DNA of 64,000 bases from Noviherbaspirillum_A sp047237965. Lineage in GTDB: Bacteria > Pseudomonadota > Gammaproteobacteria > Burkholderiales > Burkholderiaceae_D. The notes under the pieces were generated by a model. That model saw only the letters and a program-made list of their open reading frames with translations, had not been told where the DNA came from and made no database searches. Of the stretch, positions 42,579 through 52,657 are shown piece by piece. Position 1 is the stretch's first letter, and every line of letters starts with the position of its first letter. Where the stretch lies: positions 620,001-684,000 of the forward strand of contig NZ_JBDFLX010000003.1 of the NCBI RefSeq assembly GCF_047237965.1, in the 5' to 3' direction. The position numbers and the translations under genes were made by a program.

Positions 42579-44008
42579 AGCTTTGGCCAGGCGCGCTCAG
42601 CCTGCGGCTCGCGTTGCTGTTCGCGCTGAGTAGCGGGCTGCTGCTGGGCGGAATCGGACTCTATCTTTATCAGTCCCTGGAAAAGGAAATCGCCTGGCGC
42701 GATGATCAGGCGCTCGCAGGACACGTCGACCGCATGCGTGCCCTGATCGATGACACCGAGAGCCTGGAGGCGCTGCGCAGCCGCCCCCAGCTCTATGGCA
42801 ACATGCTCGGCAATCGCGACAGCATGCTGTGGATTGTCGACGATCGCGGCCAGGTGCACATCGAAATCAATCCGGCCGGCCTCCCTGTACCGGCGCTGCC
42901 GCGCGGGGACGCGGACGTACGCTGGCAAACCAAGCGCACGGGCATGCCGGCAAGGCTCGCCTGGATGCGCGTGCCAGGTCGCGAAGGCAGCCTGACCCTG
43001 ATCGCCGGCAAGCTGCTGGGCGAGAGGAACCAGATGCTTTCCGTGTACCGGATGAAATTGTGGCTGGCACTGGGCGCGGGCGCGCTGCTTGCCTTTGGGC
43101 TGGGCCTGTCTATCAGCCTGACCGGGATGCGGCCGGTGCGCGAACTGGCTGAACGGGCGGCCGCCATCGATTCGCAGCATCTCCATTTGCGGCTGGACGA
43201 AGCGAGTGAAGCGACAGAGTTGCGCGCCTTGCGGGCCGCCTTCAACCAGATGCTGTCGCGCCTGGAGGCAGGCTTCGGCCAGCTCTCGCGTTTTTCCGAG
43301 GACCTGGCGCATGAGATGCGCACGCCGCTTGGCAACCTCATGGGACAGACCCAGCAGGCCCTGGCGCGCGCACGCACCGTCGATCAATACCAGAGCCTGC
43401 TGGCGTCGAATCAGGAAGAATATGAACGTCTGGCGCGCATGATAGACAGCATGCTGTTCCTGGCGCGCAGCGAGCAGCCTACCGTCGTGGCCAGGTGCAG
43501 CGGCATTGATCTCCATGATCTGGGAGAACAGTTGTGCGACTACTTCGAAGGCCTTGCCGAGGAGCGCGGGATGCGGTTGATGAACCGCGCCCAAGGCATG
43601 ATTAGCGCCGACCCGGAGCTTCTCCGCAGGGCGCTGGCCAACCTGCTAGCCAACGCCCTGCGCTACGGGACGGAGAAAACGCCGGTCCTCATCGATAGTG
43701 CATTACGAAATGGCCAGGTGGAAATCAGCGTCAGCAATCAGGGCCATGCGATCGCGCCGGAGCATTTGCCGCACCTGTTCGAGCGCTTCTATCGATGCGA
43801 CGCGTCACGCAACCAGCGTGGCGATTCCGGTGGCCTGGGCTTGGCAATCGTCCGCACCATTGCGCAGCTGCACGGCGGCAGCGTGTCCGTTCACAGCGAC
43901 TCCCATGAAACGCGCTTTACATTGATTTTTCCCGCATGTGCTCCCTCATCTTCCGCAATCCCGCGGAAGCGGGATGACGACGAGGCCGCAACCGGCGCAT
44001 TGGGCTAG
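42575..44008 (+). CDS. Heavy-metal sensor histidine kinase (CusS-like)
   Basis: The 477-residue kinase starts with TTG at 42575, overlapping the regulator stop. Membrane helices are near 9-32 and 165-185, enclosing a periplasmic sensor of about 130 residues. HAMP follows (about 185-235). The H-box EDLAHEMRTPLGNL has His246. The N-box LANLLANALRYG and the G-box SGGLGLAIVRTI are intact. CusS-like kinases sense periplasmic Cu(I)/Ag(I) or other metals. The sensor domain lacks the clear Met/His-rich copper motif of CusS, so the signal is open. The last residues (PRKRDDDEAATGALG) are encoded by a repeat-type palindrome and are unlike the family, so the gene probably lost its original stop. Confidence 0.92.
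   Translation: MKLWPGALSLRLALLFALSSGLLLGGIGLYLYQSLEKEIAWRDDQALAGHVDRMRALIDDTESLEALRSRPQLYGNMLGNRDSMLWIVDDRGQVHIEINPAGLPVPALPRGDADVRWQTKRTGMPARLAWMRVPGREGSLTLIAGKLLGERNQMLSVYRMKLWLALGAGALLAFGLGLSISLTGMRPVRELAERAAAIDSQHLHLRLDEASEATELRALRAAFNQMLSRLEAGFGQLSRFSEDLAHEMRTPLGNLMGQTQQALARARTVDQYQSLLASNQEEYERLARMIDSMLFLARSEQPTVVARCSGIDLHDLGEQLCDYFEGLAEERGMRLMNRAQGMISADPELLRRALANLLANALRYGTEKTPVLIDSALRNGQVEISVSNQGHAIAPEHLPHLFERFYRCDASRNQRGDSGGLGLAIVRTIAQLHGGSVSVHSDSHETRFTLIFPACAPSSSAIPRKRDDDEAATGALG
43958..43975. repeat. REP-like palindrome inside the kinase gene 3' end
   Basis: ATCCCGC-GGAA-GCGGGAT, followed by GACGACG, is a short hairpin of the extragenic palindromic class that is widespread in Beta- and Gammaproteobacteria. 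Here it lies within the last 20 codons, suggesting the reading frame has run into a repeat. Confidence 0.5.
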
Positions 44009-44377
44009 GCTGTGCCTGGCGAAGCCGCGAGTCGACAGCATCGACCACCTTGGTATCGCGCTTTGGGGACTGCGCCAATATGGGGATGTCGCAAAAGTCC
44101 ATGGCGACGGGAATCAATGGCTGCATTTGCCCGGTCAGCACATTCGACGACTGCGCTCATGATGCGGATCTTTCATACTTGCACGCGCGCCTTGAAAACG
44201 GTTTCCGTTTAGGCTTCATGACGGCGGCGGCTCGGAAGTCTTTCCATCCTTCTCCTGAAGCTGTCACACATTTGATGTATTCGTATATATAGAAATCGCG
44301 CGCACTTACACTCTCGACTATTGCCGCATTGTCAATAGATGCGTTGCGCTTTAACCGTTCAAATCGCCGAGGCCTGC

Positions 44378-44617
44378 ATGCTGAAGATTGTGACTTTTCA
44401 TGGGCATACCATTTCTGCTCTTTCAGTTCTCTCTGGCGATCGCCGCTGGGGCGCGTCCTATACCGTCTGTGACAACGGAACGCTGGTTCAAAATTCTCGT
44501 GAGGTCTCCTTCCAACCGTCTCCGCATGGCGCTGAAATTGCTGCAATGATCCGCGGGATAAAGTACGTTCAAACACGTGTGGCGCGTTCTCGGGAAAATT
44601 CAGGTGCAGCACATTGA
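44378..44617 (+). CDS. Small hypothetical protein
   Basis: This 79-residue frame starts MLKIVTFHGHTISALSVLSG after GAGGCCTG. It has a compact, balanced composition (Trp-Gly-Ala-Ser-Tyr near 30, EVSFQPSPHGAEIA near 48) that looks coded. I do not recognise a family for certain; it resembles small soluble proteins of unknown function found in Burkholderiales. AT-richer DNA lies before it (44250-44340). Expression is not supported by a strong promoter, so the call is tentative. Confidence 0.4.
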   Translation: MLKIVTFHGHTISALSVLSGDRRWGASYTVCDNGTLVQNSREVSFQPSPHGAEIAAMIRGIKYVQTRVARSRENSGAAH

Positions 44618-45028
44618 TGGACACACCAGGCGATTCCGCCAGTTCCCTGTCGAACCCGCGCCTGCCGCGATGTCAGCCTGCTCCATGCCGCCAGAACAGG
44701 TAGAGAAGCACTGAGCTCAGGCAGGCCGATACGGAAAAATATCACGCATCGGACCGCCATCGCGCTTTACAGCGCCAGATGCCGGGTGCTGCGTCTGTCG
44801 GGCGCGTTGGCCTTGCAAGGCTGTGGCTGGCTGCCGGGAACCGAGTGAGCGCTGCGGCACCGCCTTACAGGAACGTGAGGCGCGCGGGAATGTGCACTGG
44901 AATGTGCGGCCCCCACCCGAACGAAATCGCGGTAGGGCATAGCCCGAATTGCGTAGAAAATTATCCAGCGGCTGCTGCTTACGCCGTCTGGACGACGGCG
45001 ACGATCCATTCAAGGTCTGAGGCGCTGC
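44618..45028. other. 410-bp stretch with no supported gene
   Basis: Only short, shadow-like frames occur on both strands. No terminator, tRNA or repeat was recognised. Confidence 0.4.
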
Positions 45029-45400
45029 TTACGCATAATTCCAGGCGATGGCGCCCAGCAGCAGGATGGAAGCGATACCAGCGACGCTGTAGGCAATGCG
45101 TAACTTGCGCCTATAAGCGATGCGTTCCTCTTTCTGGCGTTCTTGGGCCTCTAGCCATCGCGCTTCAAGGAGCGCCTGTTTCTGGTCCCACAGCTTGCGC
45201 TTTCCCTCATCCTTCAATGGGTCGCCCTGCGTGCGTCGTACCGGGGCCCGGGACGCCGTGGCAGCGAATGCCTTTGCTTCTATTGTCCCAACTGGCTGCG
45301 CAAGACTCGGTTGCCGGGCGGGTTTTCCGGTCCTGAGATGGGTTTTCTTGTGTTTCTGGCGACCTTTCTTCGCAGGGTTGAATTTGTTCGTTTTGTTCAT
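45029..45400 (-). CDS. Small Lys/Arg-rich protein with C-terminal membrane anchor
   Basis: The 123-residue product has a strongly basic N-terminus (residues 1-40, NKFNPAKKGRQKHKKTH), a charged helix (60-98, with KRKLWDQKQALLEARWLEAQERQKEER) and a single membrane helix at the end (IAYSVAGIASILLLGAIAW). Such tail-anchored architecture with a basic tail suggests binding to RNA, DNA or acidic surfaces next to the inner membrane. I do not recognise the family. The reading frame has coding-like composition, but the ribosome site is weak. Confidence 0.55.
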   Translation of the reverse strand: MNKTNKFNPAKKGRQKHKKTHLRTGKPARQPSLAQPVGTIEAKAFAATASRAPVRRTQGDPLKDEGKRKLWDQKQALLEARWLEAQERQKEERIAYRRKLRIAYSVAGIASILLLGAIAWNYA

Positions 45401-45724
45401 CAGGAAACTTTAAAAGGGCGAAGCTTTGTATTAATGCAGAGCGATGTGGAATACGTCAAGCCCGACAGCATGGTGCAGTCAGCGCGAAGTCGGAATGGTA
45501 CACCAAGAGATTTCCTGCTAGCAGAAACAGGGCGTCTCTGTGGATGGCGCGGCTGACTGATATATGCAGCGGACCGTGTAGTTCGCGACCCTCAATCAGA
45601 TGAACCCAATGGCTGTCATGGAATTGAAGCGAGATGGATCGAGCTTCCCGCTTTCGCTGAGAAAGATTGCGAGCGCTGCGTGCCCCACGAACCGCCGGAT
45701 CGGCGTAGAACCTTTCCTTGACAC
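45401..45724. other. 324-bp gap before the PAS-GGDEF-EAL gene
   Basis: Intergenic region between two divergent genes. No clear promoter or binding site was recognised. Confidence 0.4.
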
Positions 45725-48409
45725 ATGTTGGCAAAGCCGCTTTGTGAAACCTCCGTGGCATTGAGTGATAACAATTTTCTGTTTGTCCGGAGTCGTACGG
45801 TTGCTTACGAAGCTAATATCAATAAGCCAATGAAAAAGTCTAATTCCAAGCGCATCAGAGGTGGCGTGCTGTCCAGCCCCGACGATGCGCCGGCCGGCGC
45901 AACGGGCAGTTTTTCAGCTGACTATACGAAGGCAGGCGAGGATCTGGTTTGGAAGCCGGATGCCATTACCTATCAGCTCGCAATCGAAGCTGCCGGCGTG
46001 GGAGCGTGGGACCGGGTGCTTGCTACCGACGTGGTGACGATATGTCCCATGATGGCGCGACTGCTTGATCTGCCCCCGCATGCTGCTTCACTTCACGCAG
46101 ACGAATGGCGGAAGATGATCCTTCCGGAAGATCTCCCTTTCGTGGAGAGTGCCGTCACCGCTTTCATTGACTCCGATCAGCCGTTCAGCCTGGAGTACCG
46201 GGTAAGGACACGTCATGGCCGCATCGTGTGGCTGCTCGTGCGCGGGACATTCGTTCTCAACCAGCATGGAAATCCTGTTCGCGTGACGGGTGTTTCCGTC
46301 GACATTACCGATCGGAAAAAGGCCGAGGAGGCGGCACAGGCCAGTGAGCAACGATACCGCGCGCTCACTGACTTGAATCCCGACGGCATTCTGGTATGCC
46401 AGGAAGATCGCTGTGCCTATGCCAATCATGCGGCGGCCAGCATTTTTCGCGTCGGCCGAGTGTCCGAGCTGATCGGCCGCACCGCTGCCGACTTTTTCGA
46501 GCCCGAAGCTGCCAGAGCATTGCATGAGAACCTGCACCTGCTGCTGGAGCAGGGCCTGGAGGCGCCGTTGGCAACCCTGGCTGCCAAGCGAGCGGATGGA
46601 GAGCATGCCTATATTCAGGCGACGTTCGGGAAAGTGGTTTGGGAGGGGCGGCCCGCCGTGCAGATCACCGTGCGCGACATTACCGAGCACAAGCAACTGC
46701 AGGACCAGCTGCGCATTACCAGCGAACGGCTCAAGCTCGCGATAGAAGGCGTTGGTGAAGGCATCTGGGACTGGAATCTGGTCGCCGATACATACTCGGT
46801 TTCCGACAGTCTCAAGCACATGTTCGGGTGGACGGACACGGATCACGAGACTGAACATATCAATTGGTGCCAGTTGATTCATCCTGATGATTTCCGCCGC
46901 GTCAACGCCGCACTTTTTTCCTGCATCAGGGGAGAAACGCGCATATACGAATGCGAATTCAGGTTGAAGGACACAAAAGATCGATGGAAGTGGGTATTGG
47001 GGCGCGGCGTCGTGGTTGCGTGGGACTGTAGTGGTGCTCCTACAGCGATGACGGGCACGATCTGCGATATCACTGCAAGGAAAGAGTCGGCGGAACAAAT
47101 ATGGCGACATGCCAATATCGACCCGCTTACGGGATTGCCGAATCGAAGAATGTTTCGCGATCAGCTCGATGCCGAGATACGCAAGGCGCATCGAAGCGGC
47201 AAGGAATTGGCAGTGCTTTACCTCGACATGGACGGCTTTAAACAGGTCAACGACCTGTTCGGCCATGAGGCCGGAGACCAACTGCTGGCGATAGCTTCAT
47301 TGCGCCTCAAGGGATGCGTACGCGAAAGCGACATCGTTGCACGTCTGGGGGGCGACGAGTTCACGGTAGTTTTAAGCAACCTGGACTACCAGGGCCACCT
47401 CGACTTCCTCTGCGAAAAAATACTGACGGTACTCGCACAGCCCTTCAACATCGGTGCCAACTCTGCCCATGTCACCGCCAGTATCGGCATTGCGCTATAT
47501 CCGGTCGACGGCCTGGAAGGCAATGAATTGGGCCGCAAGGCAGATCACGCCATGTATGCCGCCAAGGCAGCAGGAAAAAACCAGTTCTGCTACTTCACTC
47601 GTGCAATGGATGAAACCGCCCACACGCGCTTGCGCATGTCGAACGCGCTGCACCACGCGCTCCCTCTGGACCAGCTGTCGATCCACTACCAGCCGATTGT
47701 AAATCTGAGAAATGGCCGCATCGCCAAAGCCGAGGCGCTGCTTCGCTGGCAGCATCCCAGCCTGGGGGACATCATGCCATCAGCATTCGTACCGCTCGCC
47801 GAAGAAAATGGCCTCATCGGCCAGATTGGTACATGGATATTTCAGGAAGCGGCGCTCAAGTCCAGGCAATGGAGCAAGCTGACCGGAGAGAACTTCCAGG
47901 TCAGTATCAACAAGTCACCGGTGCAATTCATGGAGCGCGATATCGAGAGCGACTGGCTGACCTATCTTGCAAACATGAATATTCCTTGCGATAGCCTGGT
48001 CATTGAAATCACGGAGGGCATGCTGCTGCATGCCTCTTCCCGCGTAATGGACAGGCTTCTCGAATTCCGCAGTGCCGGCATCCAGATTGCCATCGACGAT
48101 TTCGGCACTGGCTATTCATCCATGGCTTACCTGAAGAAGTTCAAGATTGACTATTTGAAAATCGACCGGTCTTTCATTCATGACATTGACAAGGACCAGG
48201 ACAGCCGCACGATCGTCGAGACCATCGTTGTGATGGCCCACAAGCTGGGGATGAAAGTCATTGCGGAAGGCATTGAGTCGCAAGCGCAAGCAAGATTATT
48301 AGCCGATGCCGGATGCGACTATGGACAGGGTTTCTTCTTTTTGGCACCGGTGCTCGCCGAGACGATGGAGCGTATGTTACAGACTCCTTCTGCTGATAAA
48401 AAAGAATAG
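45725..48409 (+). CDS. PAS-GGDEF-EAL c-di-GMP enzyme
   Basis: The product has up to 894 residues (ATG at 45830, MKKSNSK, is an equally plausible start giving 859). Three PAS/PAC modules lie in the first half (about 85-200, 210-325, 335-455), each ending in a D-I-T-D/E/A-x-K motif. The GGDEF domain has the intact active site RLGGDEF near 541 and an upstream RESD that matches the RxxD inhibitory site. The EAL domain has AEALLRW near 670, DDFGTGYSS and EGIESQ, which keep the metal- and base-binding residues. It has no membrane helix. Both activities are possible; PAS signal unknown. Confidence 0.95.
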   Translation: MLAKPLCETSVALSDNNFLFVRSRTVAYEANINKPMKKSNSKRIRGGVLSSPDDAPAGATGSFSADYTKAGEDLVWKPDAITYQLAIEAAGVGAWDRVLATDVVTICPMMARLLDLPPHAASLHADEWRKMILPEDLPFVESAVTAFIDSDQPFSLEYRVRTRHGRIVWLLVRGTFVLNQHGNPVRVTGVSVDITDRKKAEEAAQASEQRYRALTDLNPDGILVCQEDRCAYANHAAASIFRVGRVSELIGRTAADFFEPEAARALHENLHLLLEQGLEAPLATLAAKRADGEHAYIQATFGKVVWEGRPAVQITVRDITEHKQLQDQLRITSERLKLAIEGVGEGIWDWNLVADTYSVSDSLKHMFGWTDTDHETEHINWCQLIHPDDFRRVNAALFSCIRGETRIYECEFRLKDTKDRWKWVLGRGVVVAWDCSGAPTAMTGTICDITARKESAEQIWRHANIDPLTGLPNRRMFRDQLDAEIRKAHRSGKELAVLYLDMDGFKQVNDLFGHEAGDQLLAIASLRLKGCVRESDIVARLGGDEFTVVLSNLDYQGHLDFLCEKILTVLAQPFNIGANSAHVTASIGIALYPVDGLEGNELGRKADHAMYAAKAAGKNQFCYFTRAMDETAHTRLRMSNALHHALPLDQLSIHYQPIVNLRNGRIAKAEALLRWQHPSLGDIMPSAFVPLAEENGLIGQIGTWIFQEAALKSRQWSKLTGENFQVSINKSPVQFMERDIESDWLTYLANMNIPCDSLVIEITEGMLLHASSRVMDRLLEFRSAGIQIAIDDFGTGYSSMAYLKKFKIDYLKIDRSFIHDIDKDQDSRTIVETIVVMAHKLGMKVIAEGIESQAQARLLADAGCDYGQGFFFLAPVLAETMERMLQTPSADKKE

Positions 48410-48921
48410 ACCGGATAGTTTTAAATAGAACTGCAAGGCCAAGAACCTTTTTCAATGCATCCCGGGCGGCCCTTCCAGATCGTTCCTGCCCGCTCTCCGG
48501 AGGATGGCAGCCAGCCATGTCACCCGCGCCGCCTTCGTTTTCTTGCTTCGTATAGGCTCGCCGCAAAAAATACGTTGCCCCAAACTCTGCGGGAGGCTCG
48601 GGAGAAACCGGGACTCAACACATTCGGTCCCAGCGCTATTGAGAGTCCTCCGATTGTTACGCACTACAAAAGCAATTGCGTCAGGCTCGCCGCGTTTACC
48701 GCCTGAATGCCAGCCGCCGATATTTCCTTTGTGCATTATAATTGCAGGACTCCAGCGTTGCGGACCATCGTCCTCAAGGTTAATCAGCCGGTCAGCACGC
48801 AACATCGAGCGGTCACCCTTTAGCTCTGTTATCGTTGCGAGAGCAAGTTGCAACACCGTTTCGTCCAGGGCCATTACCGGGCAGCGGGTTTGCTCAGCTA
48901 GACCTTAACATTAAGACCATT
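48410..48921. other. 510-bp gap between the two EAL genes
   Basis: A 140-codon frame on the minus strand (48874-48452) fills part of the gap, but it has no recognised family and overlaps the next gene's leader. The 5' leader of the next gene is AT-richer (48890-48921). No hairpin terminator was seen. Confidence 0.35.
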
Positions 48922-50706
48922 ATGTCCGCATCTGACCAGGCAAACCATTTCGCCCTAACGCATGAGGCTGAGCGCATAGAAGCGCTGCACAAGCTGAATC
49001 TGCTCGATACTGCGCCGTCTGAAGCTTTCGACCGCATCACGCGCCTTGCTGCGCAGTTCTTTGATCTGCCGATTTCAGCGGTGTCGCTTACCGATATAGA
49101 CAGGCAATGGTTCAAATCCCGGGTAGGGGTGCCGCATACGTCGATCCCGCGCGAGCGGGCTCCCTGCTCACAGGTGGCAGGACAGGCCAAGGTGCTGATC
49201 ATTCCTGACTTGCTGGCGGATGATTTCTATTGTGAGAGTCATCTGGCGAAAAGCGGGATTCGCTTTTATGCGGGGGCTCCACTGATGACGGACAGTGGCT
49301 TGAGCTTGGGCGCAATGTGTGTCCTTGGCACCGAGCCGCGGGAGGTAAGCGCCAGGGAAGTCGCCACACTGAGTGATTTGGCGAGCATGGTCATGTCGCA
49401 GATTGAGCTTCAGCACGCGCTGGGCCGCATTGACCCTATCAGCGGGCTACCCAATCGCAAGCAGTTCAAGGAAGACCTGGACGATCTTGTCCGGGATGGC
49501 GGCAACGGCGAGCAGCGGCTGCTGGTCATGGTCAATTTGGCAAAGTACGAGGAATTGGGCGACAGCGTGCGTGTACTGGGCGCTACCGTGATCGAGGAGT
49601 ACATTTGCCAGGTTGCCAAACTGCTTTGCGGCTTTCTAGGCAAGGAGCGCACTCTTTACCACGTCGCCGAAACGCAATTCGCATTTTTTGCGCCGTCTGG
49701 TGCGGAGGTGCATGCGTATTGCGAGAAGGTTGCCTGGTATCTGCGGAGCTGTCATGACCGTCACCGTGCCCGCCTTGTCGTTACGCCGTCGGTTGGCATC
49801 GTGCCGTTCGTGCCCGGACAAATCAGCTACGGCAAGCTGCTTCGCATGGCGCACAGCGCGGCCCAGGAAGCACTTCAGACGGATGCCAATGTCAGTGTCT
49901 ATTCGACCAAGCAGGATGCGGCGCATTTCAGGCGATTCTCCCTGCTGAGCAAGTTCAATGACGCGCTGCAGGCTCCGCAGCAGCTGAGCCTGGTCTACCA
50001 GCCACGTATCGATATCGTATCCGGGACATGCATCGGCGCTGAAGCCTTGCTGCGATGGACCGATCCTGAACTGGGGTCCGTCTCGCCAGCCGAGTTTATC
50101 CCCCTTGTTGAAGTAAGCTCAATGGCGCGTGAGACCACCGCATGGGTGCTCGACGCTGCAATTGCACAGCTCGCTCGGTGGCAACTGGAAGGGCTCTCCA
50201 TTCAGCTCTCGATCAACATCTCGGCATCAAATCTGACCGAGCCTGATTTCGTCCAAAGGTTGATGGCGACGCTGGACAAATATGCCGTTGCTCCCGGTCG
50301 CCTGGAACTGGAGGTGACCGAAAGCGCCATCATGCTTCAGCCGGACAGAGCACAGACAACGCTCAAGGCGATTTCCGCCGCCGGCATCAAGTTGGCTATC
50401 GACGACTTTGGTACCGGATACAGCAGCCTGGCCTACCTGCAGAGCCTGCCAGCCGACGTTGTGAAGATCGATCAGACATTCGTCCGGAGCCTGTTCATCG
50501 ACCAGCGCAAGCAGATGCTTGTCAAGGCGATGGTCGACTTGTCGCACGATCTCGATTACCGCGTGGTCGCGGAAGGGGTGGAAACAAACGAAGCGCTGGG
50601 TTTCCTGCGCTCGATCGGGTGCGATGAAGCGCAAGGGTATTACTTTGCAAAACCTATGGCCCCGCAGACCCTGGTGGAGTGGGTCAATCAACGCAAAAGC
50701 GGCTAG
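48922..50706 (+). CDS. GAF-degenerate GGDEF-EAL phosphodiesterase-like protein
   Basis: From ATG at 48922 the protein has 594 residues. Residues about 10-165 form a GAF domain (RITRLAAQFFDLPISAVSL and a CSQVAGQ Cys). Residues 170-325 form a GGDEF-like domain opening with DPISGLPNRKQF, but where GGDEF should be it reads VAETQFAFF, so cyclase activity is lost. The EAL domain (345-590) has GAEALLRW near 374, EVTES, DDFGTGYSS and EGVETNE, so phosphodiesterase activity is likely intact. The inactive GGDEF may bind GTP and regulate the EAL. The gene follows the PAS-GGDEF-EAL gene on the same strand. Confidence 0.93.
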   Translation: MSASDQANHFALTHEAERIEALHKLNLLDTAPSEAFDRITRLAAQFFDLPISAVSLTDIDRQWFKSRVGVPHTSIPRERAPCSQVAGQAKVLIIPDLLADDFYCESHLAKSGIRFYAGAPLMTDSGLSLGAMCVLGTEPREVSAREVATLSDLASMVMSQIELQHALGRIDPISGLPNRKQFKEDLDDLVRDGGNGEQRLLVMVNLAKYEELGDSVRVLGATVIEEYICQVAKLLCGFLGKERTLYHVAETQFAFFAPSGAEVHAYCEKVAWYLRSCHDRHRARLVVTPSVGIVPFVPGQISYGKLLRMAHSAAQEALQTDANVSVYSTKQDAAHFRRFSLLSKFNDALQAPQQLSLVYQPRIDIVSGTCIGAEALLRWTDPELGSVSPAEFIPLVEVSSMARETTAWVLDAAIAQLARWQLEGLSIQLSINISASNLTEPDFVQRLMATLDKYAVAPGRLELEVTESAIMLQPDRAQTTLKAISAAGIKLAIDDFGTGYSSLAYLQSLPADVVKIDQTFVRSLFIDQRKQMLVKAMVDLSHDLDYRVVAEGVETNEALGFLRSIGCDEAQGYYFAKPMAPQTLVEWVNQRKSG

Positions 50707-51106
50707 CCTAGCGCTTGAAGTGAAGTGGCTCAAACCACGTTTGACTGCGATTGTCAGACGTAATCGAGCTTTTGACCTCATGGTCGCCCGGGTTCAGGCC
50801 TTTCAGATCTGTTGGGCAACTGCCCTCAGCCACTGCCTGGGTGGGAAGCGCTCTTGCCCGACAAGCCCGTGTCGCTGGCATCGGTCTGTGATCCAGTACT
50901 CTATTAGCTCGCTCTAGTCTTGAGTGTAGGGAGCAACTCTCGCTGACACATGGAAAAGACGACCATGAAAGGCTTGCTTCACGAGCGTTGAGATGTTTTC
51001 CAATTTTTTTATATGTTTTTGTGGAAATTGGGAAATTATTTGCCGAAAGTACATTCATAGTCTTTTTTGACTATACGCAGGCGCTGTCTCGGCTTCCCTT
51101 TCACCT
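50707..51106. other. 400-bp gap before the Cache-GGDEF gene
   Basis: The right part (50995-51060) is AT-rich with long T-runs and may contain the promoter of the next gene. No definite element could be assigned. Confidence 0.35.
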
Positions 51107-52657
51107 ATGGTTTTTCCTCTCGCCTTGCTGCGCCGCCTTCGCTTTCTTCGTCCGCGCACCATTCAAGCGGCCACTGTCGTCTTTGTCCTGCTGGTCGTTG
51201 TTTCGTTCGTGAGCCTGCAGGGTTGGAGCCTGTACCAGGCACGGGACAAGCAAATCGAGACAGCCCGAGTCGCCACCGGCAACATGACCCGCGCCCTTGC
51301 CCAGCATACCGATGACACGATTCGGGCAGCGGAAGTCGCTCTGGTGAGCGTCGTGCACCACACCGAAAATCAAGGGACGGATACGGACTCTTTGGCGCGT
51401 CTACATCACGTGCTGCGCCTCACTGTCGACAAGGGACCCGGCCTGGACAGCTTGTCAGTCTATGACAGCAGGGGCCGTGGGCTGATCACTTCCCGGATGC
51501 GGGTCACGGGTACCTTCGATATCGCCGATCGCGACTATTTCAAGTATCACGCTGGCAACGCGACCCGTGAAGTTCACATCGGCTCCCCGGTGCGCAGCCG
51601 GACTTCCGGGCGCTGGATCCTGCCGGTATCGCGGCGCCTCAACAATGCAAGCGGTTCCTTCGGCGGCGTCGCCGTCGCCACAATCGAGTTGGCGTATTTC
51701 CAGGAATTTCATAACAGCTTCGACATCGGCCGGAATGGAACGATCATCCTCATGTCCGGTGCGGGGAGGAACATCGCGCGCCGGCCATTCACCGAGTCCC
51801 AGGTCAACCTGGACATCAGCGGCGGCCCCGTTTTCCGGACCTACCTCACAAAAGGAAAAGAAGGCAGCGCCGTGTTGACGGCGAAGATCGATGGCATCAC
51901 GCGCATGTACTCCTACCAGCAGCTGGCGCACTATCCGCTCATCATGGCAAGCGCCTTGGCCCTGACCGATGTACTGGCAGACTGGCGCCGCGACACAATC
52001 CGGATCGTCGCCGTCGAAACGCTGCTGCTGATGCTGCTATGCGTATTGGGCTACAGGCTTGTTCGGCTGATCAGGGAGCGGGAGCGCGCGCAAATCGAAC
52101 TTCGCAAGACAAAGACCTCATTGGAAAAGATGAATCGGTCCCTTGAGCAACTGACGCTGCAGGACAGCCTGACGGGCCTGGGCAACCGCCGCCTTTTCGA
52201 CACGGCGCTCATTGACGAATTCCAGCGGGCCAGGCGTGCGGGAACGCCTCTTGCACTGCTCATGATTGATGTGGACTACTTCAAGAGGTACAACGACCTC
52301 TATGGCCATCCAGCCGGGGACGAGTGTCTGCGCCAGCTCGGCGAGACGCTGGCAGAGTCCGGCTGCCGGCCCGGCGATGTGGCGGTGCGCTATGGCGGAG
52401 AGGAGCTGTCCGTCCTCCTGCCTGACACGGACGAGGAAGGGGCGGTCGCCATGGGGGAAAGGTTTCGCCATGCCGTACTTGCACGGGCCATTACCCACGC
52501 CGGCAATCCTGAAAGCGTGGTGACAGTCAGCATCGGTGCCGCCGCATGCCGCCCTGGCCAGGATGGATCATCCCGCGAGGCGCTCGTCACCGCCGCTGAC
52601 AAGGCGCTGTACGCGGCCAAAGCAGCGGGACGCAACCAGGTGTGCCAAATCGCCTAG
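51107..52657 (+). CDS. Membrane diguanylate cyclase with Cache sensor
   Basis: The 516-residue protein has a TM helix at about 20-40, a periplasmic double-Cache-like sensor (about 45-285, with DSLSVYDSRGRG, DIADRDYFKYH and GSPVRSRTSGRW, as in Cache domains) and a second TM near 300-320. The GGDEF domain (about 345-516) opens with DSLTGLGNRRLFD and has the active site RYGGEEL near 429, where Leu replaces the usual Phe. An RPGD inhibitory site five residues before it is intact. It should make c-di-GMP in response to a small extracellular molecule. The GGEEL variant still keeps the metal-binding and catalytic Glu pair. Confidence 0.93.
   Translation: MVFPLALLRRLRFLRPRTIQAATVVFVLLVVVSFVSLQGWSLYQARDKQIETARVATGNMTRALAQHTDDTIRAAEVALVSVVHHTENQGTDTDSLARLHHVLRLTVDKGPGLDSLSVYDSRGRGLITSRMRVTGTFDIADRDYFKYHAGNATREVHIGSPVRSRTSGRWILPVSRRLNNASGSFGGVAVATIELAYFQEFHNSFDIGRNGTIILMSGAGRNIARRPFTESQVNLDISGGPVFRTYLTKGKEGSAVLTAKIDGITRMYSYQQLAHYPLIMASALALTDVLADWRRDTIRIVAVETLLLMLLCVLGYRLVRLIRERERAQIELRKTKTSLEKMNRSLEQLTLQDSLTGLGNRRLFDTALIDEFQRARRAGTPLALLMIDVDYFKRYNDLYGHPAGDECLRQLGETLAESGCRPGDVAVRYGGEELSVLLPDTDEEGAVAMGERFRHAVLARAITHAGNPESVVTVSIGAAACRPGQDGSSREALVTAADKALYAAKAAGRNQVCQIA

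Noticed and set aside
48452..48874. 140-codon minus-strand frame between the EAL genes
   Set aside because: No recognisable family, no ribosome site, and it overlaps the leader of the plus-strand gene.
49104..49132. GGTTCAAATCCCGGG string like a tRNA T-arm
   Set aside because: It lies inside the GAF domain coding sequence and no acceptor, D or anticodon stem fits around it.
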